From positions 186,001 through 250,000 of the forward strand of contig JAFREE010000010.1 in NCBI GenBank assembly GCA_019400425.1: a DNA stretch of 64,000 nt, in the 5' to 3' direction. This document shows, piece by piece, positions 45,094 through 56,967 of this stretch. The position numbers were made by a program, and so were the translations under genes. This DNA comes from Hymenochaete sp. R1 (Eukaryota > Basidiomycota > Agaricomycetes > Hymenochaetales > Hymenochaetaceae). Position 1 is the stretch's first letter; each line of letters opens with the position of its first letter. A model generated the notes under the pieces. The model did no database searches. It saw nothing but the letters and a program-made list of their open reading frames with translations, and was not told the DNA's origin.

Positions 45094-46549
45094 ATGGACA
45101 CACAGTCATCTTGTTCCAATGAAAACCCCAATGATCCCCATGACTTTAGGTATATAGGTATGCATCCCAGTTACATTTTCTTTCGTTTTATATACCCCTA
45201 ATATTAGCGAATCTCAGACATAGGAGTGAATCTCACGGATAGCGTATTCCATGGAATCCATCACGGAAAGAGGAAACATGACGGTTTGACTTCTGTGCCA
45301 GTGCTTGAGCCCAAGTCGGAACTTATGCCTGATACTGGGACGCAGATGACTTCGAGTCAGTGCTCGCTCGCGCAAAAGATGCCGGCGTTGTATCCATAAT
45401 CATCACTGGTGGTGATCTCGAAGAATCGAAGGAGGCACTGAAGGTAAGTTCAATCATCAATGGGCTAAATCCAAACGGACTCCTTACTTCAGTCTTTCCA
45501 AGATCGCCGAAACAAACAAAAGCCTGGGTGAGCTGATTAATCATTACTTGACTAGTTTATCTGATTGAAAGACAGAATTATACTGCACTGTTGGATGTCA
45601 TCCGACTCGTTCTTCTCAATTCGACAAGTGGGAGTCCGGGCCCAGTGGATACTTACTGGCTTTGGACGAGGTCATCAGTGGTAACCTCGCCACATCGGGA
45701 AAGGTAGTGGCTATTGGCGAATGCGGACTAGGTGGGGGGATTTATTTGTTTGAACTGAAATACTGACCGTCACATAGACTATGACCGGCTAAAATTTGCT
45801 GATAAAGAAACTCAGAAAAGATATTTCAGTCCGTGATATGTTGGGAAAGCAGCGAATTCTGGCTGACATTTTTGCTAGAATCTCAACTCTCATTGGCCAA
45901 GAAGCGTCATTTGCCTTTATTTTTGCACTCGAGGGCCGCGCATTCCGATTTTGTCACGATCTTACGTGAGGAAGGTTTCGGAGTGGACGGGGGATCTCGT
46001 GAGGGAGGGCGAGGGGGAGTCGTGCATAGCTTTACAGGAACACGAGATGAAGCCTCTGAGCTGGTCCAGACTTCCTTTCATTCGAAAATTGAAATTCGGC
46101 TCTGATGCTATCTCTCAGATCGATATGGGATTCTACATATCCGTGAATGGGTGCTCTCTGAAAACTGAGGACAACCTCAACACGGCGAAGGCTATTCCTG
46201 TGGACAGGCTGATGTTAGAGACAGGTGCCGTGGTTTTCGTATTTGCGGGAATAAAACGAGAACGTGGGACTGATTTTACTTAGATGCTCCTTGGTGTTCA
46301 ATGACGACGACCCACGCATCGAACCGGTATCGAGAATCTATTCCCGGGAGCTTGAGAAAGGTGTATTTGCCGCCGGCCGTAAAGGCAGAGAAGTACGTCG
46401 CTGGACAAGCGGTCAAAGGGAGGAACGAGCCGTGTTCAATTGGCGGAGTTGCTTGGGTAATGAGCCGTCTTCATGAGATGGAGATGGGTGAGCTTACGGG
46501 GAAAGCGTATGAAAACACGATCCGCTTATTCGGCATCAATCTTGAGTAG
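45094..46549 (+). CDS. TatD-family metal-dependent nuclease (TATDN1 type)
   Basis: A TIM-barrel Mg/Mn-dependent DNase of the amidohydrolase fold; the yeast and human relatives act in apoptotic DNA degradation and repair. The ATG at 45094 begins a short N-terminus; an intron leads to [18 protein letters not shown], then [20 protein letters not shown] and [107 protein letters not shown] (after a short intron at about 46227-46283) and [16 protein letters not shown] follow. The stop is at 46547-46549. The Glu, His and Asp metal ligands in GECGLD, LHSR, VHSF and ETDAPW are all present. Six or more introns. Confidence 0.9.
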
Positions 46550-46978
46550 AGTTACTAGCGTAGTGGTGATGTAAAAATAGATAAGTTCCTTCGGCATGTG
46601 AGGACAGAAAAACACACAAAAATAACTCGGAGATGATCCTGGGAAACACTTGACTTTTTCGAATACCGTCAGCATCTCAGGCATCTTTTGGCCGTTGCCA
46701 ACTTGCCACCCCCCATTCTCCTCTTTCTTCCTCACACCACATCTTCCTCTCCTCCAGCCTCACATTGCCCTCCCTCCGTTTCCTTAACTCAAATCTATCA
46801 TCTTTTATACTTGCCTCTGCATAAAGCTACCCGTCATCTTTGGCTCTTCAGCCTCTGTCTCTCCTTTTACCCTTCAAAAATCCATTCTATTTCCCTTTCT
46901 TTCTCTTTCTCAAGGCAGAATACCCCCGTCTCCTTATCTAGCCAAAGCGTCTCAAGCAACAACTGAAGCGGATCCAAC
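46550..46978 (+). promoter_or_regulatory. Pyrimidine-rich promoter/leader of the heparinase-like gene
   Basis: 429 bp. From about 46700 to 46950 the plus strand is strongly CT-rich (long TTCTCTTTC-like tracts), as is common just upstream of highly expressed fungal genes. No ORF supported. Confidence 0.5.
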
Positions 46979-49489
46979 ATGCAGTCATTCGACTCGGGTC
47001 AACGACCCCTCACCCATGTAAGATACCAGTCCGCCAACTCAAATCCTTACGGTTCAGGTGACCCCTACTACAACCAATCGTCCGGATTTCTACCTCCTCA
47101 GAAACCAAAGCAAGGTGTCAGCCCTTGGATCAAATTTGGTATTCCCGTCGCCGTCCTTGTCATTATCGGCGTTGTTGTAGGGGCCGTCGTTGGCACGAGA
47201 AAGAGCAGCGACAACGCGTCGTCGGCTGACGCCTCTGCAGCCGCGAGCTCTGCCGTTGAGCAGAAAACGTCAATCGGACGTTTTGCTGCGTCCACGGATA
47301 GCGAGTGGATGCTGCCTGTCTATCCTTCGACGGTTCGTACTTTTCCCTGAACTCAGTATCAGCCGGCACTCAACCGATGATTTAGACAAACTCGGCTATA
47401 TTCACCAGCCCAACATTCGCTGACACGAGCGACTCCAGGTTCGCCTGGCCTTCGGATCCCTTCCAGCCCTCCAATCCAAGTCCTACTCAAGTCCGTTCGG
47501 ACAGGCCACGTCTCATTGCGCCTGCGTATAAGTGGCAAGCGCTCCCTACGCTCATTCAGAATGATCCATACTTGCAAGGATGGAATCAAACCATTTTCGG
47601 AAATGCATCTGAGTGGAAGAGCATGGATCCTGTCCCTTACTTCATGGATGGCGATAGCGGTATCCTTGATGTCTGCCGTCAGGTAAAAGAGCGTGTGAAA
47701 GCCTTCTCATATGTCTACCGCATGACAAACGATTCTTCCTGGGTTGACCGTACTTTTGTAGAACTTCAGGTAACTTCATTGTTTCTTTCAAATATACTTA
47801 TTTCTGAATACATTCCCAGAATGCTGCGGGTAATGGTACGACGTCTTGGGGTCCCGATGATGACAAATGGAACTCTGCCCATTTCCTGGACACTGCCGAG
47901 ATGTCTGCAGCATTCGGTATTGCTTACGATTGGTTATACGAGATGTGGACCGATGAACAAAAGGAACAGATCAGATTCACTTTGAACAAGTACGGGTTGG
48001 GTCCAGGCGTAGCTGCTCTCACTCAGGGTACCAATGGTTGGTGGTCGGACGCGAACATCAAGGGTAACTGGAATTGCGTCTGTAATGGCGGTCTGACTCT
48101 TGCCTCTCTTGCCATTCTTGGCGATGATACGACTGGTAACGCCGACCAACTCCTTCCTCTTACCGTGCCCAACGCCAAGGAAAATTGCGTTTTTGCCGTA
48201 TCTGATGATGGTTCGTGGGCCGAGACAGCCAACTATTGGTATTTCGGTACGACTGGTTGGGCAGAGATGACATCTGCTCTTATGTCGGCCACTGGCTCAG
48301 ATCATGGGATGTTGAGCAACAACCCGAACTTCAACCTTACGGGCATGTTCCACATGTACATCCAGGGCGCAACATCGTTGTTTAATTACGGTGACCATGG
48401 ACCGAACAAGTACACGGCTACAGCGAATTCCCTGATTTTCATGGCGGATCAGTTTAAGTCGCCATCATACGCTCTTTACCAGAGAGACCAGCACGATGCT
48501 GCAGAACCATGGAGTATGTTTTGGTATGATCCCACCGTCACTGGTGCTTTCTGGGACGGGCTCCCATTGGACCATTTTTTCGATAACCATACCGACCAAT
48601 GGGCATCTATGCGTTCTTCATGGACGGACAGCGAGGCGTTGTATGTCGCCGTTAAGGCTGGGAAGCTCGTGGACCACCAGACTCACAATGATCTTGACTG
48701 TGGTGACTTTGTTTTGGATGCTCTTGGGACACGTTGGGCTGGTGAACTCGGCTCCGGGGATTACTTATCCACAAATTACTTCTCAAACGACACGCAAGAA
48801 AGTGACCGATGGCTTTACTACCGTAAGAGAACGGAGGGTCAGAACACGATTTTGGTGAATAAGGCGAACCAGGATGTATCTGCTGAGCCGAGCATCACCA
48901 AATCTGAATCGTCGGGTACTGCGCAAGGATCGAGTACGGTCGTTGATCTCCCGGATGACTCGACTGCTTACTGGATTGCTGATCTTTCTAGCGCCTACTT
49001 TGACGTGTAAGTAAAGATACTGTATCTCTGACCTTAAAAACTGATTTGGATATGGTCATGCGCAGGACGTCTTTCTCTCGCGGAGTGCGCCTGTTGAACA
49101 AACGCCGCCAGGTGCTCATTCAAGATGAGATCAACGCGAGCCAGGCCATTCAATGGAGAATGCACACAAATGCGACCGTGTCTATCAGTGGCAACCAGAT
49201 TACGCTTGAGCTTGACGGACAAACACTGATCATGGAAGTGGTGAATGCACCGTCTGGGATTAGCATCGGCACGTCAGAGGCGCAGCGGTTCTCGGACGAC
49301 CCACCGTTGCCTCCGAACCAAGTGGACCAGCCGAATCCCGGTGTGACGGTGGTGACGATGGATTTGCCTGCGGGATCATACACGTTGGAGGTGCTATTCA
49401 ATCCGCAATGGTCTGGGATGTCGTCGAGCGACTTTGTTTCGCCGTCGAGCGTGGCACTATCTGACTGGAGTTTGACCAGCCATGGCTGA
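46979..49489 (+). CDS. Heparinase II/III-like polysaccharide-degrading enzyme, type II membrane protein
   Basis: About 780 residues in four exons. The N-terminus has a short cytosolic tail (residues 1-41) and one membrane helix (IPVAVLVIIGVVVGAVVGT, about 44-62), then a Ser/Ala-rich stalk, so the enzyme should face the lumen or outside. The catalytic part resembles the heparinase II/III (lyase) superfamily: an alpha-barrel region with FLDTAEMSAAFGIAYDWLYE, NWNCVCNGGLTLASLAILGD and YWYFGTTGWAEMTSALMSA, then NYGDHGPNKYTATANSLIF and a beta-sandwich part with LVDHQTHNDLDCGDFVLDA. NxS/NxT sites occur (NQTIF, NASEW, NLTGM, NDTQE). The last exon ends LSDWSLTSHG; the stop is at 49487-49489. The substrate is unknown; relatives are annotated by fold only. 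Confidence 0.75.
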
Positions 49490-50388
49490 AGATGATGTTG
49501 GACGTATTATGTTTGTCTTGATTTTTTTTTCCTTTTATTGATGACGATTTCATCTATCGAAGCAGTTTTCCTTTTTTTCCCTTTATTCTCTCGTTTGCGA
49601 TCTATTGACAGTTACGGACGAGCTTCACGATTAATTTTTCCTTGATCTCCTCCTGTTTTCTTTCTCGTCTGGAGATTGGGTTGATGATCGGATGTGTGGA
49701 GTAGCAGTTGAGTTGTGACGGATATTCAGACCGAGAGAGTGTACGTAGATGAGTACATAGTTTAGGAATGGATGAGGCGGATTGAGCTGAGCTCTGACTC
49801 TGAGTTGGACAGAGACTGTATGGAACGAGAAATGAAATGAGGATTGGTGACGATGAAAGTCTGGGCGGTGGGAAGAGAGATGAAGAGAGCTTGACAACGA
49901 GAGGTGACGGTGACGACCGGCTGATAGGCACCGACGAGTGAGTACGTGAGGAGGAGTAGCAGCAGCTGTAAGTTGCTGTTGCTGTACCTACGCGAAGGCG
50001 AGGATGAAACCGTCAGAAACGATATAAACCAGACGAGGCCGGTTTCTTTGGCTGTTTGTGTTTCGTCGACGACCACCGAGCAGAAAAGCAGGCCCTTCCT
50101 CTACCAGGCGTATTGCGATTAATACTGCGAGAGCACCTAATACTTGTATACACAGGCACCACCGACGCTGCGGTCGCTTTTTTATTTTTTATTTTTTCAC
50201 TTTCCTTCGCTTCAATATTTTAATTGGGGGCAGGTCCCTCAATCAGTTCCTTTCTTTCTCCCATCAATTCATCCCATCCTTCTCATCTCATCTCTCTTTC
50301 TCTCTCCCCATCCACTACCCTCCTGCTCATCCGAGCTCTCTCTCTTCCTCTTCCTCTCATTTTATCCAACCCAACGTCTCCAACAATC
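49490..50388. other. Intergenic, heparinase-like 3' region and CT-rich promoter of the mucin-like gene
   Basis: 899 bp. T- and CT-rich tracts at 49520-49660 and 50170-50390; the latter directly precedes the mucin-like start and looks like a strong fungal promoter/leader. The minus-strand frames at 49602-50076 are Ser-rich shadows of this composition. Confidence 0.5.
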
Positions 50389-51688
50389 ATGCTCTCCCGC
50401 ACCAGATCCCTCCTTCTCACGCTCATTCTCGCTTCTACTCTCCTTATCGCTCTCGCCCCATACACAGTCGTCGCAACTCCAAATGCAGCAGCAGTGCCAG
50501 CGGTCCCCTTCAACGCCATTCACAGGAGACAGGCGAATCGCATGATCAAGATGCGCTCCCCGCAGGATGATAGTAGCGGCGGCGGGCTCCTTGGTCTCGT
50601 CGGTGTGGGAGAGGACCCGGCGACTGCATCGGGATCATCTGCCTCGGGCTCGTCGAACGCGGCGACGGCGACTTCGAGTGCTGCGTCTCAATCAGCGACG
50701 TCGACTAAGGCGTCTGCTACGAGCAGCTCATCCAGTGCCAGTTCTTCAAGCTCCAGTAGCTCGGCTACGAGTAGCAGTGCAACAACCTCCTCTTCGAGCG
50801 TGAGTTTATTCTTATCCACGCCACCAATCCTCTCCCCCCAGAAAAAAATCACGCATGATGTCTGATGCTTTAATTTTTCCATCATAAGTCTTCCTCCTCG
50901 AGTACATCTTCCTCTGCCAGCTCTTCCTCGAGCTCAGCGCCCACCAGCTCTGCCTCCTCTACTTCCGAATCACTCCAGGTCACCGCCGTCCCCGACCAAG
51001 CCTCGTCTTCCGACGGTTCCCCGAACACGGTCTTCAGCACGGTCACGAGCAGCGGGTCCGCAGCTGCGGCTGAGTCCGCGAGCGAGAGTGCAAGCACGAC
51101 GGGTGCGACGAACAAGATGAGCGTCCCCAAGACCACGATCACCGTGATTGCCGTGATTGGAGGATGTGTAGGCGGTGCTGTCATCATCTGGACCATCATT
51201 CGCAAGTGGAAGGTGCGTTTATCCCTTTCGTTTTACATATTTCTTACCCCAAAAGGGAATTTTGTTTTTGAAAAATTGGTTTCTGTCTGTTTCAAATGAT
51301 TGACGTTTTGACTGACGTTGGCGCCGGTCTCTTGCCTTGTTCGGTTCAGTTCCGGCCGTCAGCCGAGTTCGAGGATCGCATGCAGCCCATCGACTGGGAG
51401 CCTTCCACCCATGGAAACGGCGTAACCGGAGGTGTCACCGACCTCCGCAGGACTGCTTCCAACGCCTCGCACGGCTCTTTCCATTCATCTGGTCATTCCT
51501 CAGATCACGGGCACGGCGGCGGCGTTGGCGCGCGGAACCTCACGGCAGACATCCCGCAGCACGACTTTACCGCGGGCCCCGCTCACCTTAATGGCGGCTA
51601 TGCGGACCTGCAGCGTGGAGTGAGCCCCGCGCCTCCGATGGGTCAAGCAGCGTACGGCGTGAGCTATGGGCGTGGATATAACTACTGA
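50389..51688 (+). CDS. Mucin-like single-pass surface protein (cell-wall sensor-like)
   Basis: 357 residues in three exons; introns 50800-50888 (89 nt) and 51213-51349 (137 nt). An N-terminal signal peptide (SLLLTLILASTLLIALAPYT) is followed by about 190 residues rich in Ser, Thr and Ala (likely heavily O-glycosylated), one membrane helix (ITVIAVIGGCVGGAVIIWTI) and a basic stop-transfer (IRKWK). The cytosolic tail starts FRPSAEFEDRMQPIDW and is Gly/His-rich, ending YGVSYGRGYNY. Signal, Ser/Thr stalk, TM and short tail match the layout of Mid2/Wtx-like cell-wall stress sensors. There is no WSC domain or other ectodomain, so the sensor role is inferred. The Arg-Pro-Ser...Gln-Pro-Ile-Asp-Trp tail start looks like a conserved functional motif. 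Confidence 0.75.
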
Positions 51689-53182
51689 GTGAACAAACAA
51701 ATTGTACCCAATGGGAGGAATCTTGAACGAGCGAACGAACGGGTTTTGTAAGCATGTTTGTGACTCTGCTCTTTGGTCTTGCTGTCACTACTAGTATTCT
51801 GTCCGCATGTCTGTCGTTACGTTGTGCACTCCACCCCCGCTGGTCGTTGGTCAACTCTGTTCAGTTCGCCGTCCGTCGAACCGATGTATACCATCCCTTT
51901 TTGCCCTTCTTTGCGTACCTAACTCCCCTTTGTTTTTTTGACCCATCTTTATTCCTCTTTGGTTTTTCGTTTGCCTTGCGGCGCGCGTGTGAGAGCAGGT
52001 GGACTGGATGGATGTGCGGATCTTTCTGGCATTGGCCTTCATGCCCCTTTCTTCCTAGCCTACCAGTATGGCTGGAGATGAAATGTCGACGTGCCGAGCA
52101 TTCTCTTCGTCTGCCTCCTCATCCCGCGTCTTTCGTTTGCGTTCTTCGTTCTTCAACTTCCCTCTGGTTTTTTGATCCCTCTTTTCCTCTTATTCGGTGT
52201 ACATAGCCCACTCCTTTTGATCTCCCTTCTCCGCTCTTTTAACGAACTCCTTTCCTTCGTTTCGGCGACTCCCGTGCTTGATGCATGGGTGGGACTCCAT
52301 GTCTTGTTAAAAAGTTATACATTTCCGATACTTTTTCTCTTTTCTTTTTTAACGGACGCGAAATTCGACGATCGAAAAGTACGGACTCCACCAGACTGCT
52401 GTGTCCCCCTTCTTCTTTTCCCCTGTTTGACTGATCGAGATCGCCTCTGCCTTTCTCATTTTGCTCGTTTCGTGGTATAGCTTAAGGTTGTTCACTTATT
52501 CTGCAGCTTCTATGCTATATTGCAACGCGCTTCGACATGTGCATGGGCCTGTCATTCGTCTTGTTCGTCTTCCCTTTCTTCCTGTCGGCACAGGGAACGT
52601 AGGTAGCGAGAATAGCGAAAACAAGGGAAATGAAACTTTTGTTTATTTCCGTTCGTTCGCCGTTGCTTTATCGGTGCCTAATTTCCTAGTAGACCGGATG
52701 AAGTCGTAGCTTCCGAATCCCTGGTTCTGAGTACTACTTAAAGCAGCTTTGACTCTGTTTCTTTCAATTTTGAATCCCGGGATATGGGTGTGAAGTGAAG
52801 AGGGGATATTTCACGATTATAAGAAGCTGAGCTAGTAGAATGAAAGGTGGCGACATTTTTTTCACGTTGAATTGTCGGATGGGTTTACCAGGTCTGCAGA
52901 GGACACCTGGCTTGGTGTTCCGTTCCTGGGCGCTGGGAAGGAGGTCCAGACCTCCTTGAGTTGAAGTAACGAATTCGAACATTAATTGAAGAGGCGGGAG
53001 GCTTATTATAGTTCTGTTTGCTTGCTTGATATGCAATTACAGTTTGAGCCAGCAGGCTGTTCGAATGCTTATGCTTGTGAATATAACAGAGAAAAAGAAA
53101 TGGCAGTGAAATAATTTACAGTGATAATGAGAATATGGATTGCAACTCGAAAGCATAGATAACCGACACTGCTTTCTTCGTC
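51689..53182. other. Long intergenic with T/C-rich plus strand
   Basis: 1.5 kb. From about 51890 to 52480 the plus strand is very pyrimidine-rich and yields hydrophobic open frames in several phases, which is a compositional effect; I read it as 3' UTR of the mucin-like gene or decayed sequence. No domain, no paired repeats and no RNA gene recognised. Confidence 0.4.
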
Positions 53183-55354
53183 CTATGAGCGTAACCAGAG
53201 ACCTAATAAGATTCCAATAACGGGCACAACAGATAGAGAATACACCCATCCCCAGCGCCACTTCCACTCTCCTGCTGTGCCTGCACCTCTTTTCCAAATA
53301 CCGTTGCCATTACCGCTATGCCCCTGAGCCTCCCGCCCTGTACGGACACCCTCGTCCTCGTCCTCAATCCGCGTACGCATGAACAAGCCCTCAAGTCCTG
53401 TTGGCTCCTCAGGAGGGAAGAACCGCTGCTGGCGGAGCCACGTCCCGTCGTCTCTCTCCTTCACCGTCGAACGCGGCCGCGATTTTGACAACGCACGAGG
53501 CTCTGTGCGTTTGAAGGGAGAAGCGGGTTCCCAGTCCATCGCGTCTGGGTCATGTTCTTGGTGTTGCTGTGGACGAGTATGTGATCGGGCTTGGAGGCGC
53601 GGGACGATATCGTTGTCGTTATCGTCTTCATCCTGATCTTGATCTTCTTCGGGGCCTGGGTATGTGTTTGCGTTTGTGTTTTCGAATAGGTCTGGGCTTG
53701 GATCGAGGAGGCCGCCGCCGGTGCTGTTGCCATCGCCATAAGAAGCGGGTCCTTCCGTTGTTATTCGGCGTGGTTGTGTTGCATCATCAGTCATGTAGGG
53801 ATACGCGTTGCGGTTCACAGCGCCGGGCTTGCCGGTGTTGGTGTTGGTGTTGGTGTTGTTGAGCGAAGGAATTCCGAACATCGGGTTCAGACTGGGCCCT
53901 ACTGCGGGTGCGGGTGAGATGACGGGGTTTCCGGAGAGCGAGAGTGTGGCGAAGTGGTCTGGTTCGGGGAGGGAATGGGTGATGCCATTGGGAGGGTGGC
54001 GTTTGACGCCGTGATTCGAGTCCGGGTTTGAGTTCGGAATGCTTCCAGTGGACAGCTCTGCAAGGGCCCGGTGGGCAGAGGAGTCGATAAGTCGGATTGG
54101 GGCGGGTTTGTGGATGTTGATTGAGCGGTAGGAGAGGAAGAGGATCTGATACACGAGACTTGGATTAAGACGGATAATGATGATAGGTTACGTCGAAACT
54201 TACGCATAATTCAAGCATAAGGATTATCGTGAATACACTGCGCCGCCGTGATACGTCTTCTGGGGTTGAATCTGTAAATAAATGTAAGATGTCATTTTTC
54301 TCCCGAAGCCATGACCAGAGCAAGAGTGTCGCAAACGACATTCGAATAGCCAGAGCCAGTCCTTGTAAAGTCTATTGAAATTGCCCAATGCTCAGCGTCA
54401 AAAGGTTATAGAAACTAAGTGATTGCGCACAGTGAACATGCTTCGGCCTTCAACTCGCAGCTGCCTTCCGCTAAATCGTGAAGTCTGTCGTATTTGATAT
54501 GTTGGGTCCCAGAAAGTCCAAAACACAGATGCTAAGGTAAGCAAGGGAAGATACGGAACAATCCACTGAAATTTTGCGAATGAGCTCAAGTTCAGAGCAC
54601 CTACATGAAAGTCTCAGTAGGTAGGCAATCTATGAAGTTCGGAGATGAGAAACACACCTGCTGCATACGCAAGTATCGAAACAACCAAAGTCGTCACCCA
54701 TAACCACCCACGGATCTTCCAGAAGAGCAAATTCTCGTTTCTGTCCTTCTGCGGAGCTGATTCGACACCTCTCCGTCTCTGTGGCCGGGCACTTCCCTTG
54801 AGCGCCCCACCCAAAGCGCGAGTCCGAGCCATTTCGTCTTTCTTCTGGATCTCGGCTTCCACAGACGGAGCGCAATTGGCGCACACAGGCGGATATCTGT
54901 GTTGTAAAGAGGTTATGTATGCTGGTAGTTGAGCGACACGTGTTGAGTAGGATGGGTCATTTGGAGAAGGTAGATAAGCAGCTCGGAGGTTGATGAGGAG
55001 AGTTTGATTCGTTTGGCAGGAATGGCAGAAGAGACTCGGGTTTCGGTGCGTCATTGAGGGAAGTTGGTTGCGGTCGGGAGAGCCTGGGTTCATTTCAACT
55101 GTAAAATGACTGAAGATAAACGAATAGATTGGGACTAGCTCACCTCTTCGTAAAAAGCTCTCTTGATTGAGAGTTTCGTCGTGCATGGCTGGTTCCTCAC
55201 CGATAATTTGACCGCGCTCATCGTACCGATTCAGACAGCCACAGTGCGGACATCGGAAGAACGAAGGATCAAATAACGCAGACGACGCAGAGGGTGATAC
55301 GAGCGAAAGGCAGTAATAGCAAGATATTGCTGACGGACGTCGAAAGAGCGTCAT
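53183..55354 (-). CDS. IMA1: Ima1 inner-nuclear-membrane protein (TMEM201/Samp1 family)
   Basis: Links the inner nuclear membrane to chromatin and the cytoskeleton. The ATG at 55352-55354 gives MTLFRRPSAISCYYCLS, the usual start of the Ima1 zinc-binding domain; earlier in-frame starts are TTG only. The domain holds CYYC, FRCPHCGCLNRYDERGQI, FCHSCQTNQTLLINLRAAYL and RYPPVCANCAPSVEAEI, four CxxC pairs in the right order. Membrane helices follow (GWLWVTTLVVSILAYAAG; FQWIVPYLPLLTLASVFWTF). The long C-terminal half is disordered and acidic (DQDQDEDDNDND) and the final helix is VYSLSVVPVIGILLGLWLRS, a membrane anchor; the stop is at 53183-53185. Four or more introns. Confidence 0.88.
53834..53860. 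repeat. GGTGTT microsatellite inside IMA1
   Basis: Four perfect GGTGTT units followed by GTTG on the plus strand, coding on the minus strand for an NTNTNTNT run in the disordered region of Ima1. Likely length-variable between strains; it keeps the frame because the unit is six bases. Confidence 0.85.
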
Positions 55355-55573
55355 TTGTGTGTGTCGGCGGTGAGTGCGGTGAGACTCTGAGTTGTGGTTC
55401 GGTTCGGAGAAGAGGTTTGGGTCTATGTCGAGACGCGACAAACGCGTTGATTTCGCTCGTTCTTCACCAAGCCACCACCACCCTCGTCCACGCTTCGGCC
55501 ATGATCTGTGGTCTCGCGTGCCAATGCTCGAGCATCTGTCTCACTAGGGGATTTTATTGAACTCAAAATCACG

Positions 55574-56828
55574 ATGCTCCGAGTAGCTCCATCTTCTGGT
55601 GCGCCGAAAGGCGATTCGACAATTCAACCCGCATACTTCACGTCTTCCCTTTTTGTCTACGCTTTACGCGCCGATGTTCAACAACTTGGTCAAACGTACT
55701 GCACGGAACTCGAGGCGATACTAAACGGCGAAGGGGATGTTTCACAATCGTATCCCTTTGCTTTGTTCAAGGAGGTTTGGATTCGTAGTGGTTGGCAATG
55801 GCTGCACTTCAAGGTCCTGGAGCCTCGCGCGAGAGAAACGTTCCTCAACGTTGTCTTCCGAGTGTTCTTAGGTTCGTTCTCGTCATATTTCTTTTTTTTC
55901 TCCGTTGACCGTAGGATTTCTCCCCCTCAGAACTCGTCCACCAAGGAGACGTTCCCTTAATATGTGTCGCCGGTATTTTTGGGTTATACACATTTTTCGA
56001 GACGCAGCCCTCAGTATCGGTGCCTCTTATTTCAAGCTCACATCGGGCCGAAGCCATATGCATACCAGCTGGTACATTCATATTTATCTACACAAGCTCA
56101 AAAACGCCTCACATGCGTAATCAGATATACTACAGCAAATGATGGTTCTCCCTGGCAAATTGACGGGCAACGAAGTACTGGCAAAGCCCTGCCTTGCTTA
56201 CGTGCTAGAGAAGCTGCGGCCAGTATTCCTCGTCCTGCCTCACTCCATGTTCCAGGCTCAAAATCCAAGCGTACTCCCGCGCGAAGTGATGCGCACGGAA
56301 GTCGACACGGACGAGCGAGCCGAACCAACAACTGGTAAGAAGACTGGTCGACCTTCCAAAGCAGAGAAAGCGCAACGGACGAGGAACGCTGCGATAACCC
56401 TTGATAAGTGGGTGGGAAGAACATCGATATCGGTGACCGATGTTCCTGGCGCGTCGGACCCTGCAAGTGCTGCAAGCGTCCGGAATTCAGACCAGGCCGT
56501 AAATGAGGATATTCAACCAACAATAGCAGAAATGACGACGCATTCGTTACTCCTTCAGAGACCATTACCGTCTCTAAGAAGCTACAGGGAAAGGAAGACA
56601 GTAGCTTTAGCATCGCTGGAAAGTTATGGGCACGGAAGTGTCACAGATCGAGCGGGACATCGTGTCCTTCAGCGTCTAAAAGAAATTGATGCTGTGGCAA
56701 CTGATCAGGGCCTTGAGGTTGGGACAGAAGGAAGGGAGTTATCTGCACTGGATCGGGTCAAGAACGCTGTAGAACGTCGACAGGTTCTGGAGCTGGTAGG
56801 AGGAGGTTCACCGACAAAAAGGACTTGA
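55574..56828 (+). CDS. SNAPC1-like protein (SNAP43, small nuclear RNA-activating complex subunit)
   Basis: The ATG at 55574 begins the frame MLRVAPSSGAPKGDSTIQPA (a GTG at 55508 is the only earlier start). The N-terminal half resembles SNAPC1: SLFVYALRADVQQLGQTYC, SYPFALFKEVWIRSGWQWLH and RARETFLNVVFRVF, spliced to ELVHQGDVPLICVAGIFG, LYTFFETQPS, then LAYVLEKLRPVFLVLP. The order is D..L, F..xxW, a helix ending FL, a GxxxLYxxxxTQPS box and AYxxxKLR, as in the animal protein. The C-terminal half is disordered with an AT-hook-like KKTGRPSK. SNAPc recruits RNA polymerases II and III to snRNA genes; it is rarely annotated in fungi. Three introns; the stop is at 56826-56828. Similarity is by eye, hence a moderate score. 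Confidence 0.55.
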
Positions 56829-56967
56829 ACATCTCGATCATCAATGCACTTAGAATTAGTCTCTGTTCGTACCAAACAGTCATACCGTGCGAAAGATAAA
56901 ATTAGTATATTTGTGTCCCTGCGCGCGAGCCACATCAACATTACCTTCTCCTTGAACTTCAGCAACC

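Noticed and set aside
51754..52480. Hydrophobic plus-strand frames after the mucin-like gene
   Set aside because: Produced by the T/C-rich tract in more than one phase; no signal or domain logic.
54614..55441. Longer N-terminus for IMA1 starting at 55441
   Set aside because: The codon there is TTG, not ATG; the first ATG at 55354 begins exactly at the conserved zinc domain.
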